A program made the position numbers and the translations under genes. A stretch of 64,000 bases of DNA from an uncultured Schlesneria sp. (GTDB lineage: Bacteria > Planctomycetota > Planctomycetia > Planctomycetales > Planctomycetaceae): positions 1-64,000 of the forward strand of contig CAIQIR010000057.1 of assembly GCA_903871875.1 (NCBI GenBank), written 5' to 3'. Below, piece after piece: positions 34,339 to 42,582 of this stretch (position 1 is its first letter; each line of letters starts with the position of its first letter). Below the pieces are notes generated by a model. It was not told where the DNA came from. It saw only the letters and a list, made by a program, of their open reading frames with translations, and ran no database searches.

Positions 34339-34820
34339 GGCAGTGCGTCGTTGAGGATGAAGACATTGCGATCCAGCATCAGCTGTCCGTGACCTGAAAG
34401 TCGGGTTCACCATCTGTTCTAAAGCAATCGCGTCCCGTAAGCGAGAGCTTGCCCGGAAGACATTCGTCCGAGCGTCGTGGCGGCCACGAGTCAAGCTGGG
34501 TTGACCTTACCGACAACGATTCACAAACATCGATAATTCCGCGAAAAACAAGACGTTTCGTTCATGATTCATCGCCACAAAACAGGGAAGAAGCGTCGTG
34601 AAAACCTAAGACATCGTGAGAAAATATTATGACTCTCGGGGTCATAGCGATTGTGCCGATGAATCCTCTCACTCGCCTCGAATCTCCTCTGATGCGATCG
34701 GAAATCAGTCGGAGGAAACGGTGACAGACGAGTGACTTCAATAGCCATCGGTACTGGGTACCGATGGCATCGACGGACATCCGACGATGCCGTCACGATT
34801 GGAATAAGGGGGACCACGGG
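34339..34820. other. Intergenic region with one strong hairpin
   Basis: Between the divergent cinA-C and secreted-protein genes. Apart from the hairpin at 34744-34768, no gene or motif was recognised. Open frames are short and lack start signals. Confidence 0.45.
34744..34768 (+). promoter_or_regulatory. Perfect 11-bp hairpin in the leader of the secreted-protein gene
   Basis: GCCATCGGTAC and GTACCGATGGC are exact complements around a TGG loop, 52 bp before the start codon at 34821. No U tract follows, so a terminator is unlikely; an mRNA leader structure or an operator is possible. Confidence 0.5.
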
Positions 34821-35903
34821 ATGCCACATACGTTCCTGCAGAGGAAATTGCTGTGCATCATGTCAACGAGCGCGGTGTTGTGTCTCTCGACCAGTTGGTA
34901 CGGTCTGCTGCTCGCAGCGGACGGACCAAACACGGCCGCGGGCACATCACAAATCAAGAGTCGCGCTACCGCTCGAGAAGCGGAAATCGAAGACCTCACA
35001 CAGTACCCTGGTCTGACTTTCGTCAAACCGGGCTTTTCCACCAAGGCAGTTCGGAAACAGGCGGTCGCCGAGTTGCCCATGGACCGATTGAGTCCCGATG
35101 CGCAACATAAGTCTCAGGCACTGCTGAAAAACTTGGGGATGTTTCGCCGACTGCCGACGATTTCATTCGAATGTGATCCGGAAGTGTACGACTACTTCCT
35201 GAAAAACCCCGATGTCGCGGTCTCGACCTGGCGAGCCATGGACATTTCACAATTCCAACTGCAAGAGACCCGACCGAACCATTATCGGGCTGATGCCGGC
35301 GATGGATCGGTGGGGGATGTCGAATTGTTTCTGCAAACACCAACGGAAACGTTGATCCATTGTGACGGTGCCTTCAAGAGCCCGTTGCTGCCCAAACCAA
35401 TTGTCGCTCGCTCGTTGATGCGATTGCACACGACCTTCACGAAAGAACAAGACGGTCGGATCATCGGAACACATTCCGGCGATGTCTTCGTCGAATTCCC
35501 GTCACCCACTGTGGAAGCGGTGGCCAAAGTGATTGCTCCTGTCAGCCACAACATCGCCGATCGTAATTTCAAACAAATGACATTGTTCGTGCACCTGATG
35601 TCGCAGGCCATGGCCCGGCATCCCGGGTGGATTGAGCAGATCGGCACCAAGCTGGACGGCATTCCGCCGCAAAAGAGATTGCAGTTTATGGAACTGGTCG
35701 CTCGCAGCAGTTCAGAGTCCCGCCGACGGATGGCCGTCGCCAACGGCATTCAAATTCTTTCACCCGACGAAGTGCTGACACCTTTTCGCCAGGTAAATTC
35801 TCAAGGATCTGGACCAAATTCCACTCAATTGACGAATGGCACGGCCGATACAAAGCCGATTCAAACAGCGAATCAGGTTAGCCCAGCGACCACCCAAAAA
35901 TGA
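34821..35903 (+). CDS. Secreted protein of unknown function, planctomycete-type
   Basis: ATG 34821 with AAGGGGGA about 9 bp upstream gives 360 aa. A signal peptide is clear (KLLCIMSTSAVLCLSTSWYG then LLLAADG). The region ISFECDPEVYDYFLKNPDVAVSTWRAMDISQFQLQ and the later DVFVEFPSPTVEAVAKVIAPV suggest a globular beta-rich domain, and the final 60 residues are low-complexity Ser/Thr/Gln-rich. I do not recognise the family; proteins of this style are common in planctomycetes. It is probably periplasmic. The gene stands alone with a hairpin in its leader. Confidence 0.7.
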   Translation: MPHTFLQRKLLCIMSTSAVLCLSTSWYGLLLAADGPNTAAGTSQIKSRATAREAEIEDLTQYPGLTFVKPGFSTKAVRKQAVAELPMDRLSPDAQHKSQALLKNLGMFRRLPTISFECDPEVYDYFLKNPDVAVSTWRAMDISQFQLQETRPNHYRADAGDGSVGDVELFLQTPTETLIHCDGAFKSPLLPKPIVARSLMRLHTTFTKEQDGRIIGTHSGDVFVEFPSPTVEAVAKVIAPVSHNIADRNFKQMTLFVHLMSQAMARHPGWIEQIGTKLDGIPPQKRLQFMELVARSSSESRRRMAVANGIQILSPDEVLTPFRQVNSQGSGPNSTQLTNGTADTKPIQTANQVSPATTQK

Positions 35904-35989
35904 CGAGATTGATTCGCGGCGGTGCGACCCGGCCCGCCGCCGGACCAGCAGCCCGGTTGCCTTTGAGCAACTGGGCTGCTTGCTTTATT

Positions 35990-38386
35990 TTATTGGTGGA
36001 TTATCTCGTCCACTTGTTCGACGTCGACAGGTTCAAGTCCATAAAGCGAAGAGACCGCTCGGTCGATCAGCAGTTCGATTCCGGCAATCTCGGCAATCAA
36101 CTCATCAGATACGGCAGAACGTGATTCGGCTCGCGATCGTTCCAACCGCATGATCTGATCCACCAACGCGACCATTTCGTCATGCCGACGGACCTCGTCG
36201 GAATTGCCAAAATCGATCCGACGAATCGGGGCCTGCTCCAGCACATGTCCATTCAATTCCAGACCGATCCCGCGACGTTTCGCATGACGAATGAACCAGG
36301 CCCAAAGTACTCGCGAGTTGAGCAGTCCGCAAAGATAACGCAAGTCTTCGCGAGTCTGTGGAGACGGGACAAATACATTCGCACTGAACGAGACATAGGT
36401 TGGCTGGAACGTCGGAACCAAATGGGGACGTGCCGCCATTTGAACGACCACCAGCTTGTTCGCATTCCAGAGACTGACATCGCGCGGCCAGTGCAGGTGC
36501 CACCAGCGAATACTGCCGGATCGAGTCTCGCGTCGTGCCTCGAGAATGGCTCGGAAGCGAGCGAGATGCGTGTGCAATCCAGGATAGTTGATGATGTCAG
36601 GACAGGTCTGTCGCGTGGAATAGATCAGCTGTCGCGACGGTTGCGAGGCGATCCAATAACGCCCCAAATCACATAGGTCGTGATACGGACGCAGCAGTTT
36701 TGATTCCTCGGGCTCGAGTGCCAGGCGGTCGACTTCTTCAGACCGAAGTGCGAAGACCCCTTCGCCCAACTTCCAGCCTCTGGCCGATGATTCTTCCCGG
36801 AATCGCACGAGCGTCCGGCGATTGATGGCGGCAGGGTTTTCGGCGATTCCCTGTCGGACGAGACCCAGATCAACCAGCCGCGGAAAACCGTTCAGTTTGC
36901 CGAAGAAGCCGCCGGTTTCCGGCCAGACATCCAGGCCTTTCCGACGAAACAATTGCGATCGCGTTTTGGTAAAGGTGCGAATGGCCACGGCACCCGTCAA
37001 AAACGGCTGAACAGACGTGGCCGGTTCGCTCGGAACGACTTTGATCGTCGTCGCTTCGTCACTCACCGATTTGGTCAATCGAAAAATCAAATGTTGCCCC
37101 AACACGCCCGGAAACACCGGCTGATCGAGCAACAGAAACAATTCGTCCAAATGGACATCGTCACGCAACGCGGCAATCAGCTTGTCGGCTCCAACACCGC
37201 TGATCCAGTAGGCGTTGGCGATAAACGAGAGCGTCCCGCCCTCGCGCAACAGTTGAATTCCCCGATGCACGAAGTAGTACCACAGGTCCATCCGCGGGGA
37301 TCGGAATCGGCCCAGGGACGTCGCGGCAATGTCGTCCAGTTCGCACTTGAAGTTTCGTTCGCGCCGATAAGGTGGATTGCCGAGGACAATGTCGAAGCCT
37401 CCACGAGCGGCGATTTGCGGAAACAGTTCACCCCAGTTCAAGCCATTTGACGAAGGCAACTCCTCCCCCACCACAGGAGCATCGCCAAAGGCCAAACCGA
37501 TCAATGAATGACCTTGCCTGAGATGGGGAATTCGCCGCTCCGCGTCGGTATCGATCGCCCGCGAAGGAACCAGACCTGCCGACGAATCCAGTAGCGTCAA
37601 CCAGAGAGTTCGCCGAGCAACAACGATGGCGGCGGCGTCCAGATCCACTCCATACAAATGATTGTCTACAAGTGATTGGCACCGCTCGCCGGTCAGTTTC
37701 CACCCATGCTCAGTCAACACGACATCCTCCGGCCGGCGGTCAGGCTCGTGCGCGACGTACCACTGAAGATGCCAATCGACAAGAACGCGAAAAGCTGCCA
37801 ATAAAAAAAAACCACACCCCGCCGCGGGGTCCACAATCGTCAGCCCACGAACCTGATCGGGAGTGGCTCGTTCCAAACGCCGACCGATCGTCTGCCGGAC
37901 GATGTAATCAATGACAGGCGGCGGGGTGTAAAAAACGCCGCCGATCTTGCGAGATTGCGAGCTTCGTCGAGCGGAGGCTGCGGACAACTCGGTCCGACGG
38001 CTGACAATAAACTCGTGCAGGGAACCGAGTGTCTCTGGCAGATCATTTGCCGACAAGGGGCAGGAATCGACGAGCGCCCTCAACAGTTCGCCGATCTCTT
38101 TAGATTTGCTTTCCACTTCAAGGCTTTTGGCGCCGCCTGCGAATCCCCGCGACTCCGCCAATTTGATAAACGCGGCCGCTTCGACGGATCGCTCTGCCGT
38201 CAGCGTCTGTTCCTGCAGAGTCGTTCGTGCATCGTGGTCAGACTGATGCCGATGAACGGATGCTAGCGAAGTAACGCACCAACGTAAAATCGACTCATCC
38301 ACCGTGTTCTTTCCAATGCCGTCCCGGCGAATGAATGACACCCGTCGAGAACCTTGGCGATCGCTCGTTCCCAACTTTGAAATCAC
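35990..38386 (-). CDS. Solitary Eco57I/TaqI-like N6-adenine DNA methyltransferase
   Basis: GTG 38386 overlaps the pcm stop as GTGA and gives 798 aa. SAM motif I is VDPAAGCGFFLLAAFRVL (about residues 185-202) after GGVFYTPPPVIDYIVRQ, and catalytic motif IV is LGNPPYRRERNF near 335. The C-terminal half (VWPETGGFFGKL, RQLIYSTRQTCPDIINYPGL, LNSRVLWAWFIRHAKRRG) matches TaqI-like target recognition and Eco57I-type IIG proteins. No PD-(D/E)xK nuclease motif is evident in the first 130 residues, and no separate endonuclease lies nearby. It is either an orphan regulatory or protective methylase or part of an unrecognised defence system. Confidence 0.82.
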   Translation of the reverse strand: MISKLGTSDRQGSRRVSFIRRDGIGKNTVDESILRWCVTSLASVHRHQSDHDARTTLQEQTLTAERSVEAAAFIKLAESRGFAGGAKSLEVESKSKEIGELLRALVDSCPLSANDLPETLGSLHEFIVSRRTELSAASARRSSQSRKIGGVFYTPPPVIDYIVRQTIGRRLERATPDQVRGLTIVDPAAGCGFFLLAAFRVLVDWHLQWYVAHEPDRRPEDVVLTEHGWKLTGERCQSLVDNHLYGVDLDAAAIVVARRTLWLTLLDSSAGLVPSRAIDTDAERRIPHLRQGHSLIGLAFGDAPVVGEELPSSNGLNWGELFPQIAARGGFDIVLGNPPYRRERNFKCELDDIAATSLGRFRSPRMDLWYYFVHRGIQLLREGGTLSFIANAYWISGVGADKLIAALRDDVHLDELFLLLDQPVFPGVLGQHLIFRLTKSVSDEATTIKVVPSEPATSVQPFLTGAVAIRTFTKTRSQLFRRKGLDVWPETGGFFGKLNGFPRLVDLGLVRQGIAENPAAINRRTLVRFREESSARGWKLGEGVFALRSEEVDRLALEPEESKLLRPYHDLCDLGRYWIASQPSRQLIYSTRQTCPDIINYPGLHTHLARFRAILEARRETRSGSIRWWHLHWPRDVSLWNANKLVVVQMAARPHLVPTFQPTYVSFSANVFVPSPQTREDLRYLCGLLNSRVLWAWFIRHAKRRGIGLELNGHVLEQAPIRRIDFGNSDEVRRHDEMVALVDQIMRLERSRAESRSAVSDELIAEIAGIELLIDRAVSSLYGLEPVDVEQVDEIIHQ

Positions 38387-39615
38387 CGCAGCTTCGGTGC
38401 AATCGCCAGATCATCCAACCACAGTTTTCCGGTGGCGCCGTTCAGCCCAAGTCTCACGATCATGTCAGTCGCCTTGGGTGGCACAGAAATCGTCTTCGTG
38501 ACGATCGACCAATCCTGCGTTCCAGTCCAGGGACCGATGGTCGCGTTTTCAAACGCCCGCCGATTCTCGTCATAAAAATGAATCACGACCGAAGCCGCTT
38601 CGTACGGCTCTCGACCGGTCTCGACATCTTCCGTTTTGTAACGGACACGAACCTCCAAAGTGCCAAGCCGTTTGCCGTCGATGGGTGCCGCTTGCAAGGC
38701 CTGGGCAAATCGATTGTGGTCATGCGATTCAAAAAGAATACAACGACGGCCCTCGGGAACATCCTGGTCAACCAACGTCGTCAAGCGTTGATAGTGCCAA
38801 TGATCGGCATAACCATCCTGGTTTTCATCCGTTTCAAAATTGCCGTTGAGAATTCTCGGATTCAAGGGATCAGGTTTGATCTGCCGTTGGTCTTCCGATT
38901 GCCCGGTCATGGGAACGAACAACGTCGAAATCAATTTCTTTTCTTCCAGCTGGCCCCCTTTTTTTTCGAACTGATGGAACACCTGCTGGTACCGTTCACC
39001 CAGCGGGATCAACAGTCGCCCTCCTTCTTTCAGCTGTTCAATCAGCGGTTTGGGCACGTTCTCGGGCGAACAGGTAACGATGATCTTGTCGAACGGGGCG
39101 TATTCTTCCCAACCGAGATAGCCGTCGCCGATCTTGGTCTTCACATTGGAATATTTCAGACGGTTCAGTCGTTGAGCCGCCGACTTGCCAAGTGCTTCAA
39201 CAATCTCAATGGAGTACACCTCTTTCACGATGTTGGCCAGGACCGCCGCCTGATATCCGCTGCCGGTTCCAATTTCGAGGACACGGTCTTGCGGTTGCGG
39301 ATCAATCGTTTGCGTCATATAGGCCACGATAAACGGTGGCGAAATGGTCTGCTTGGAACCAATCGGCAATGCAGAATCCACGTAGGCGTCTTTGACATAG
39401 GCCGGCAATACGAATTCGTGCCGAGGAACCTGACGCATGCTGGCCAGCACCAGCGGATTGATAATCCCTTCACGTTCGATGTAGTCGGCAACCATCTTGT
39501 TGCGGACGTCACGAAAGGGATCCGCCTTCTGAGCAAAAGCCGACCGGCCCGATATCACGCCGCAAACCAGCAGCATAAAACAGAGTCCAAATCGAAGTCG
39601 GAGGCAACCAAGCAT
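38383..39615 (-). CDS. pcm: Exported protein-L-isoaspartate O-methyltransferase with C-terminal jelly-roll domain
   Basis: ATG 39615 gives 410 aa with a signal peptide (FGLCFMLLVCGVISG then SAFAQKAD); a longer start at 39669 is possible. The methyltransferase covers about residues 30-240: VPRHEFVLPAYVKDAYVDSA, ISPPFIVAYMTQ and the SAM loop VLEIGTGSGYQAAVL, as in Pcm, which repairs isoaspartate. The remaining 170 residues (ILNGNFETDENQDGYADHWH, then YKTEDVETGREPY, and LWLDDLAIAPK at the end) resemble a carbohydrate-binding jelly roll. Export plus a binding domain suggests repair of aged envelope proteins. SAM would then need to reach the periplasm, which is unusual. Confidence 0.83.
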   Translation of the reverse strand: MLGCLRLRFGLCFMLLVCGVISGRSAFAQKADPFRDVRNKMVADYIEREGIINPLVLASMRQVPRHEFVLPAYVKDAYVDSALPIGSKQTISPPFIVAYMTQTIDPQPQDRVLEIGTGSGYQAAVLANIVKEVYSIEIVEALGKSAAQRLNRLKYSNVKTKIGDGYLGWEEYAPFDKIIVTCSPENVPKPLIEQLKEGGRLLIPLGERYQQVFHQFEKKGGQLEEKKLISTLFVPMTGQSEDQRQIKPDPLNPRILNGNFETDENQDGYADHWHYQRLTTLVDQDVPEGRRCILFESHDHNRFAQALQAAPIDGKRLGTLEVRVRYKTEDVETGREPYEAASVVIHFYDENRRAFENATIGPWTGTQDWSIVTKTISVPPKATDMIVRLGLNGATGKLWLDDLAIAPKLR

Positions 39616-39791
39616 GTCCGGTATCCAATCTCGGCGGGAAGCAATCCATCTCCGGCCAAGTATACTCAATCACTGGTCGAATGAGACATTCACTTTCTGC
39701 AGCCGTTTTTCTCACAGCAACGAGTTTGTATCATCCCCGATGATTCACTGTTGAGAATTCGCCTGCGCCAATCCCATTCAAGGAAAGATCG

Positions 39792-40016
39792 ATGTCCGAC
39801 ATTACAATTAAGACTCGCGAAAACGGCCCACTACTGGTCACAGGCTCGATCACATTGATCGATCATCTGGGAAACAAATACGACACCGCCGGTAAAGAGA
39901 CCATCGCGCTTTGCCGCTGTGGCGCATCAGCGCATCGCCCTTTCTGCGACGGATCACATAAGGCCTGCGGTTTTCTGGCGTCCGAAACCGTACCTGTGGC
40001 ACCACCGCAGCCATAA
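39792..40016 (+). CDS. CDGSH iron-sulfur domain protein
   Basis: The 74-aa protein from ATG 39792, with AAGGAAAG about 8 bp upstream, contains the full CDGSH motif CRCGASAHRPFCDGSH (three Cys and one His), which binds a redox-active, labile 2Fe-2S cluster. The preceding strands GPLLVTGSITLIDHLGNKY match the family beta-cap. It likely acts as a cytoplasmic cluster or electron carrier. Partner proteins are not known. A 2Fe-2S BFD-like gene lies about 700 bp downstream. Confidence 0.9.
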   Translation: MSDITIKTRENGPLLVTGSITLIDHLGNKYDTAGKETIALCRCGASAHRPFCDGSHKACGFLASETVPVAPPQP

Positions 40017-40134
40017 TCGGTCCCGTGAAAGTCAACGGGAGATATTGAACGACGTCGAGGGGCGGGCAATTGCCGGCGATACAAGCCACCAGTGCCCGCC
40101 CGCAGACACGCAAGTCACCGCAGGAACGACCGCT

Positions 40135-40677
40135 ATGATCATTGGTATTTTCGCGGACAGCCACGATCACCTGGATAACATTCGTCGAGCCGTACAAATC
40201 TTCAACGATGCGGGTTGCGAGTTGGTGGTTTTCGCAGGAGATCTGGTCTCGTCGTTTGCGGTTCCTCCCCTGCGGCAATTGAACTGCAAAGTCATCGGCT
40301 GTTTCGGAGACAACGAAGGAAATAAGCCCGGAGTGACCGCCGGCATGCGAATCATCGGCACGATTGGCGAGCCCCCCTTCGGATTCAAAACGAACGACGG
40401 TCGGATGGTGCTCGTCACACACATGGATCGGTCACTTCGGGGAATCGAAGGCGAATTTGACGTGGCGATTTTCGCCCACACACACAAACCCAGCATCACT
40501 CACGACGAATTTGGCCGCCTGTTTATTAATCCCGGCGAAACCAGCGGCTGGTCCTACGGACGTCCGTCCGTGGCATTGCTGGATACATCAACGATGGTCG
40601 CAAAGATTGTCTGGTTGAATCAGTCAGCCGACGGCGCTGAACCCCGCGTTGCTTCACAGGTTCAGCAACAACCTTAA
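40135..40677 (+). CDS. YfcE/MJ0936-type metallophosphoesterase
   Basis: ATG 40135, with AGGA 10 bp upstream, gives 180 aa. All calcineurin-like metal motifs are present: IFADSHDHLDN (D-x-H), FAGDLVSSF (GD), CFGDNEGN (GDN[H/E] variant), and HTHKPSITHDEFGRLFINPG (GHxH-type, here AHTH). The family hydrolyses phosphodiesters such as artificial substrates and possibly 2',3'-cyclic nucleotides; the physiological substrate is unknown. It follows the CDGSH gene by 118 bp on the same strand. Confidence 0.9.
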   Translation: MIIGIFADSHDHLDNIRRAVQIFNDAGCELVVFAGDLVSSFAVPPLRQLNCKVIGCFGDNEGNKPGVTAGMRIIGTIGEPPFGFKTNDGRMVLVTHMDRSLRGIEGEFDVAIFAHTHKPSITHDEFGRLFINPGETSGWSYGRPSVALLDTSTMVAKIVWLNQSADGAEPRVASQVQQQP

Positions 40678-40681
40678 GCGA

Positions 40682-41005
40682 TCAGTGGGAATCGCGCTTC
40701 GGTGACGATTCCTCTTCCGGCAGCGGCAATGCCCCGGCCACCGGTTTACCGTGCCCCGCTTTGATGTAAGCAGCACGTTGCCGCGCGTAATCCGCGGCAT
40801 TGGCCGTATCGGCTGCTGCCGCTTGGCCCTCTTGTGACTCGGCGAAATAACGCTTGAGGTACGAAACACACCAACCACAACCCGTCCCCGCACCACCGCA
40901 CTCGCTGATTTGACTCGCACGACGGGGCCGATGCACACGGATGAAGTTCAGGATCTTCCGTTTGGAGATATGAAAGCAGTAGCAAATAGTGTCATCAGGT
41001 TCCAT
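40682..41005 (-). CDS. BFD-like [2Fe-2S] ferredoxin
   Basis: ATG 41005 gives 107 aa. The N-terminal half has the four cluster Cys of bacterioferritin-associated ferredoxins: ICYCFHISK and GGAGTGCGWCVSYL (C-x-C ... C-x2-C). BFD proteins reduce bacterioferritin or serve as small electron donors in nitrite reductase and related systems. The C-terminal 50 residues are charged, Ala-rich and probably disordered, a frequent extension in planctomycetes. It converges with the phosphoesterase, 4 bp apart. Confidence 0.85.
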   Translation of the reverse strand: MEPDDTICYCFHISKRKILNFIRVHRPRRASQISECGGAGTGCGWCVSYLKRYFAESQEGQAAAADTANAADYARQRAAYIKAGHGKPVAGALPLPEEESSPKRDSH

Positions 41006-41372
41006 CAGTCATCCAGCTCCGCCTAATTCGCATACCAGTCATCGCGAATTTCGTCTGTTCGGTCATTTCTTACAAAAACGAGCCAAACTTCCAAAAGACG
41101 TGTTGACCCATCGGAAATAAGCTTCTATGTTCCGCCCGCCAACGACGACCAGTCGCCAAACGCAGTGGATGTCCTGAGAATAACAGTCAAAGGATCCAGA
41201 CAACAGCCTGTCTCCATTCGTTGCAACGATGACATTTCCGCATTCGCCGCCACACTTTTCAAATTCGAACCCACCACAAAAAACAAACTCTCCGCTCGTT
41301 TCAGCCCCTTGGATGAACGGCACTTGGACTTTAAGCATGGATGCTTTGGTACAGGTGACGATGAGCGGATTC

Positions 41373-41403
41373 GGGACGGCATCACATGGATGTGACGCGT
41401 CCC
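41373..41403 (+). other. Hairpin upstream of a terminator
   Basis: GGGACG with GCATCACAT and its near complement ATGTGACG-CGTCCC form a long stem with a two-base internal mismatch. It lies 25 bp before a canonical terminator and could be part of a structured RNA. Confidence 0.5.
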
Positions 41404-41427
41404 GTTGATATTGACGAGTCCGATCGC

Positions 41428-41489
41428 CCCGGAAGCAACTGATGTCCTTCGCCCCCCTTGGACCGGTTGCTTCCGGGCGTTTTCTTTTT
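41428..41489 (+). terminator. Rho-independent terminator on the + strand
   Basis: CCCGGAAGCAAC (41428-41439) pairs with GTTGCTTCCGGG (41466-41477), followed by CGTTTTCTTTTT. The T tract gives direction +. No confident + strand gene lies directly upstream. Confidence 0.8.
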
Positions 41490-41643
41490 GGATCGGCACA
41501 AAGCGATCGCGAACACTCGCGAGTCTGATTTGATCAACAGTCGCAGCACCAAGATTGTTGGGATCTCGACCTGATCGTGCCGCCAAAAGTTCCCACGCGA
41601 AGCTCAATACCGACGAACTGCGGTGCGTTGGCTTGGCAATCCA

Positions 41644-42567
41644 TCAATCAAGAGTCGCCAAATCGTCAGTGTCAAATAACTCTGGAACAGATACGACCGA
41701 AATTGCCTGGGGATTGTGATGTCGTATCGGCCTGACTGATTGATCAAAACATCGAGACATCGCTTTTCGGAAATCGGCGATTCGACATGCATCGAGTTCC
41801 GCCGTTCGATCGGTTCCCACGCAGGCCGCGGAGCGAATGGCAACAACATCGACCGGAACTGCGGCCAAGCTCGACAACGTTTCACCGCGAACATTTCCCG
41901 CCACGGCAAAGAACAGTCCGGCAGCGTGGCAATCAGCAGCGATCGTTGTCAGTGATTCTTCATCCATTCCATCGAATATTGTTCGTCCATCCTTCGTCCA
42001 CGTATCAACTAAAAGTCCAGAGCAACCACTCTCCATCGCGGCTGCCACAACTTCGGCAACCGGGGGCGAACCCGCTTCCGTGGAATCTCCGTAAGCCACC
42101 GCGACCCAGTTCAAAGTCGACGATGATCGTCGCTCAAACTCGGCACGAGTTCTCTGCCAGTCGGTTCGCCAGGTACGATTCGACGCACAACGACTGAGGC
42201 CAAGTTTTACAAATGTGATCCCCGCGGGAAGGATGGGGAACTCTGAAGCCGATGTCCAATCAACGAGCTCTCCCAATGCAACGCTCAGCGGAATTGATTC
42301 GGAGAGAGTTGGACGAAGATTCGCGATCGCGACAATCTCTTCGATCGTGGCCATCCCCAGTGAACCTCGCCCCGGCTCTTTGATATCAAGGATTTCGGCT
42401 CCGCCCGCAATCGCCCGATTCGATTCATTCACCGACCGAATACTCACTAGCAGTCGCGGTCCTTCACCGGCTTTTCGCCAGACAATTCCCACCTTGGCGG
42501 AAACAGAGTCTTTGCTCTTTCGATGTGCATCCAACCCAGAAACCGGCATCGTTCCGCTGTCCTTCAC
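41644..42567 (-). CDS. mfnB: (5-formylfuran-3-yl)methyl phosphate synthase, MfnB-like
   Basis: GTG 42567 gives 307 aa; ATG 42549 is an alternative. The barrel start RLLVSIRSVNESNRAIAGGAEILDIKEPGRGSLG carries the family's DIKEPxRGSLG motif, whose Lys forms a Schiff base in the archaeal enzyme; FVKLGLSRC, WVAVAYGDS and VAGNVRGETLSSL are also conserved. MfnB condenses two glyceraldehyde-3-phosphate molecules into the furan of methanofuran. In bacteria it supports the H4MPT/methylofuran C1 pathway, known in planctomycetes and methylotrophs. It follows the DUF2079 gene by 15 bp, which looks like co-transcription without a functional link. Confidence 0.85.
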   Translation of the reverse strand: MKDSGTMPVSGLDAHRKSKDSVSAKVGIVWRKAGEGPRLLVSIRSVNESNRAIAGGAEILDIKEPGRGSLGMATIEEIVAIANLRPTLSESIPLSVALGELVDWTSASEFPILPAGITFVKLGLSRCASNRTWRTDWQRTRAEFERRSSSTLNWVAVAYGDSTEAGSPPVAEVVAAAMESGCSGLLVDTWTKDGRTIFDGMDEESLTTIAADCHAAGLFFAVAGNVRGETLSSLAAVPVDVVAIRSAACVGTDRTAELDACRIADFRKAMSRCFDQSVRPIRHHNPQAISVVSVPELFDTDDLATLD

Positions 42568-42582
42568 TGTTTTAACGTCTCT

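Larger units (their letters stand above)
41006..41643. other. Intergenic region with two strong hairpins
   Basis: No confident gene. A 76-codon + strand frame (41165-41395, ATG start, no clear ribosome-binding site) ends between the first hairpin arms and upstream of a rho-independent terminator, so a short protein or non-coding transcript is possible. No family resemblance was seen. Confidence 0.45.

Noticed and set aside
38335-39684. 449-codon + strand frame covering the pcm gene
   Set aside because: It is the exact antisense of pcm, whose signal peptide and SAM motifs are clear; long antisense frames are common in GC-rich genes.
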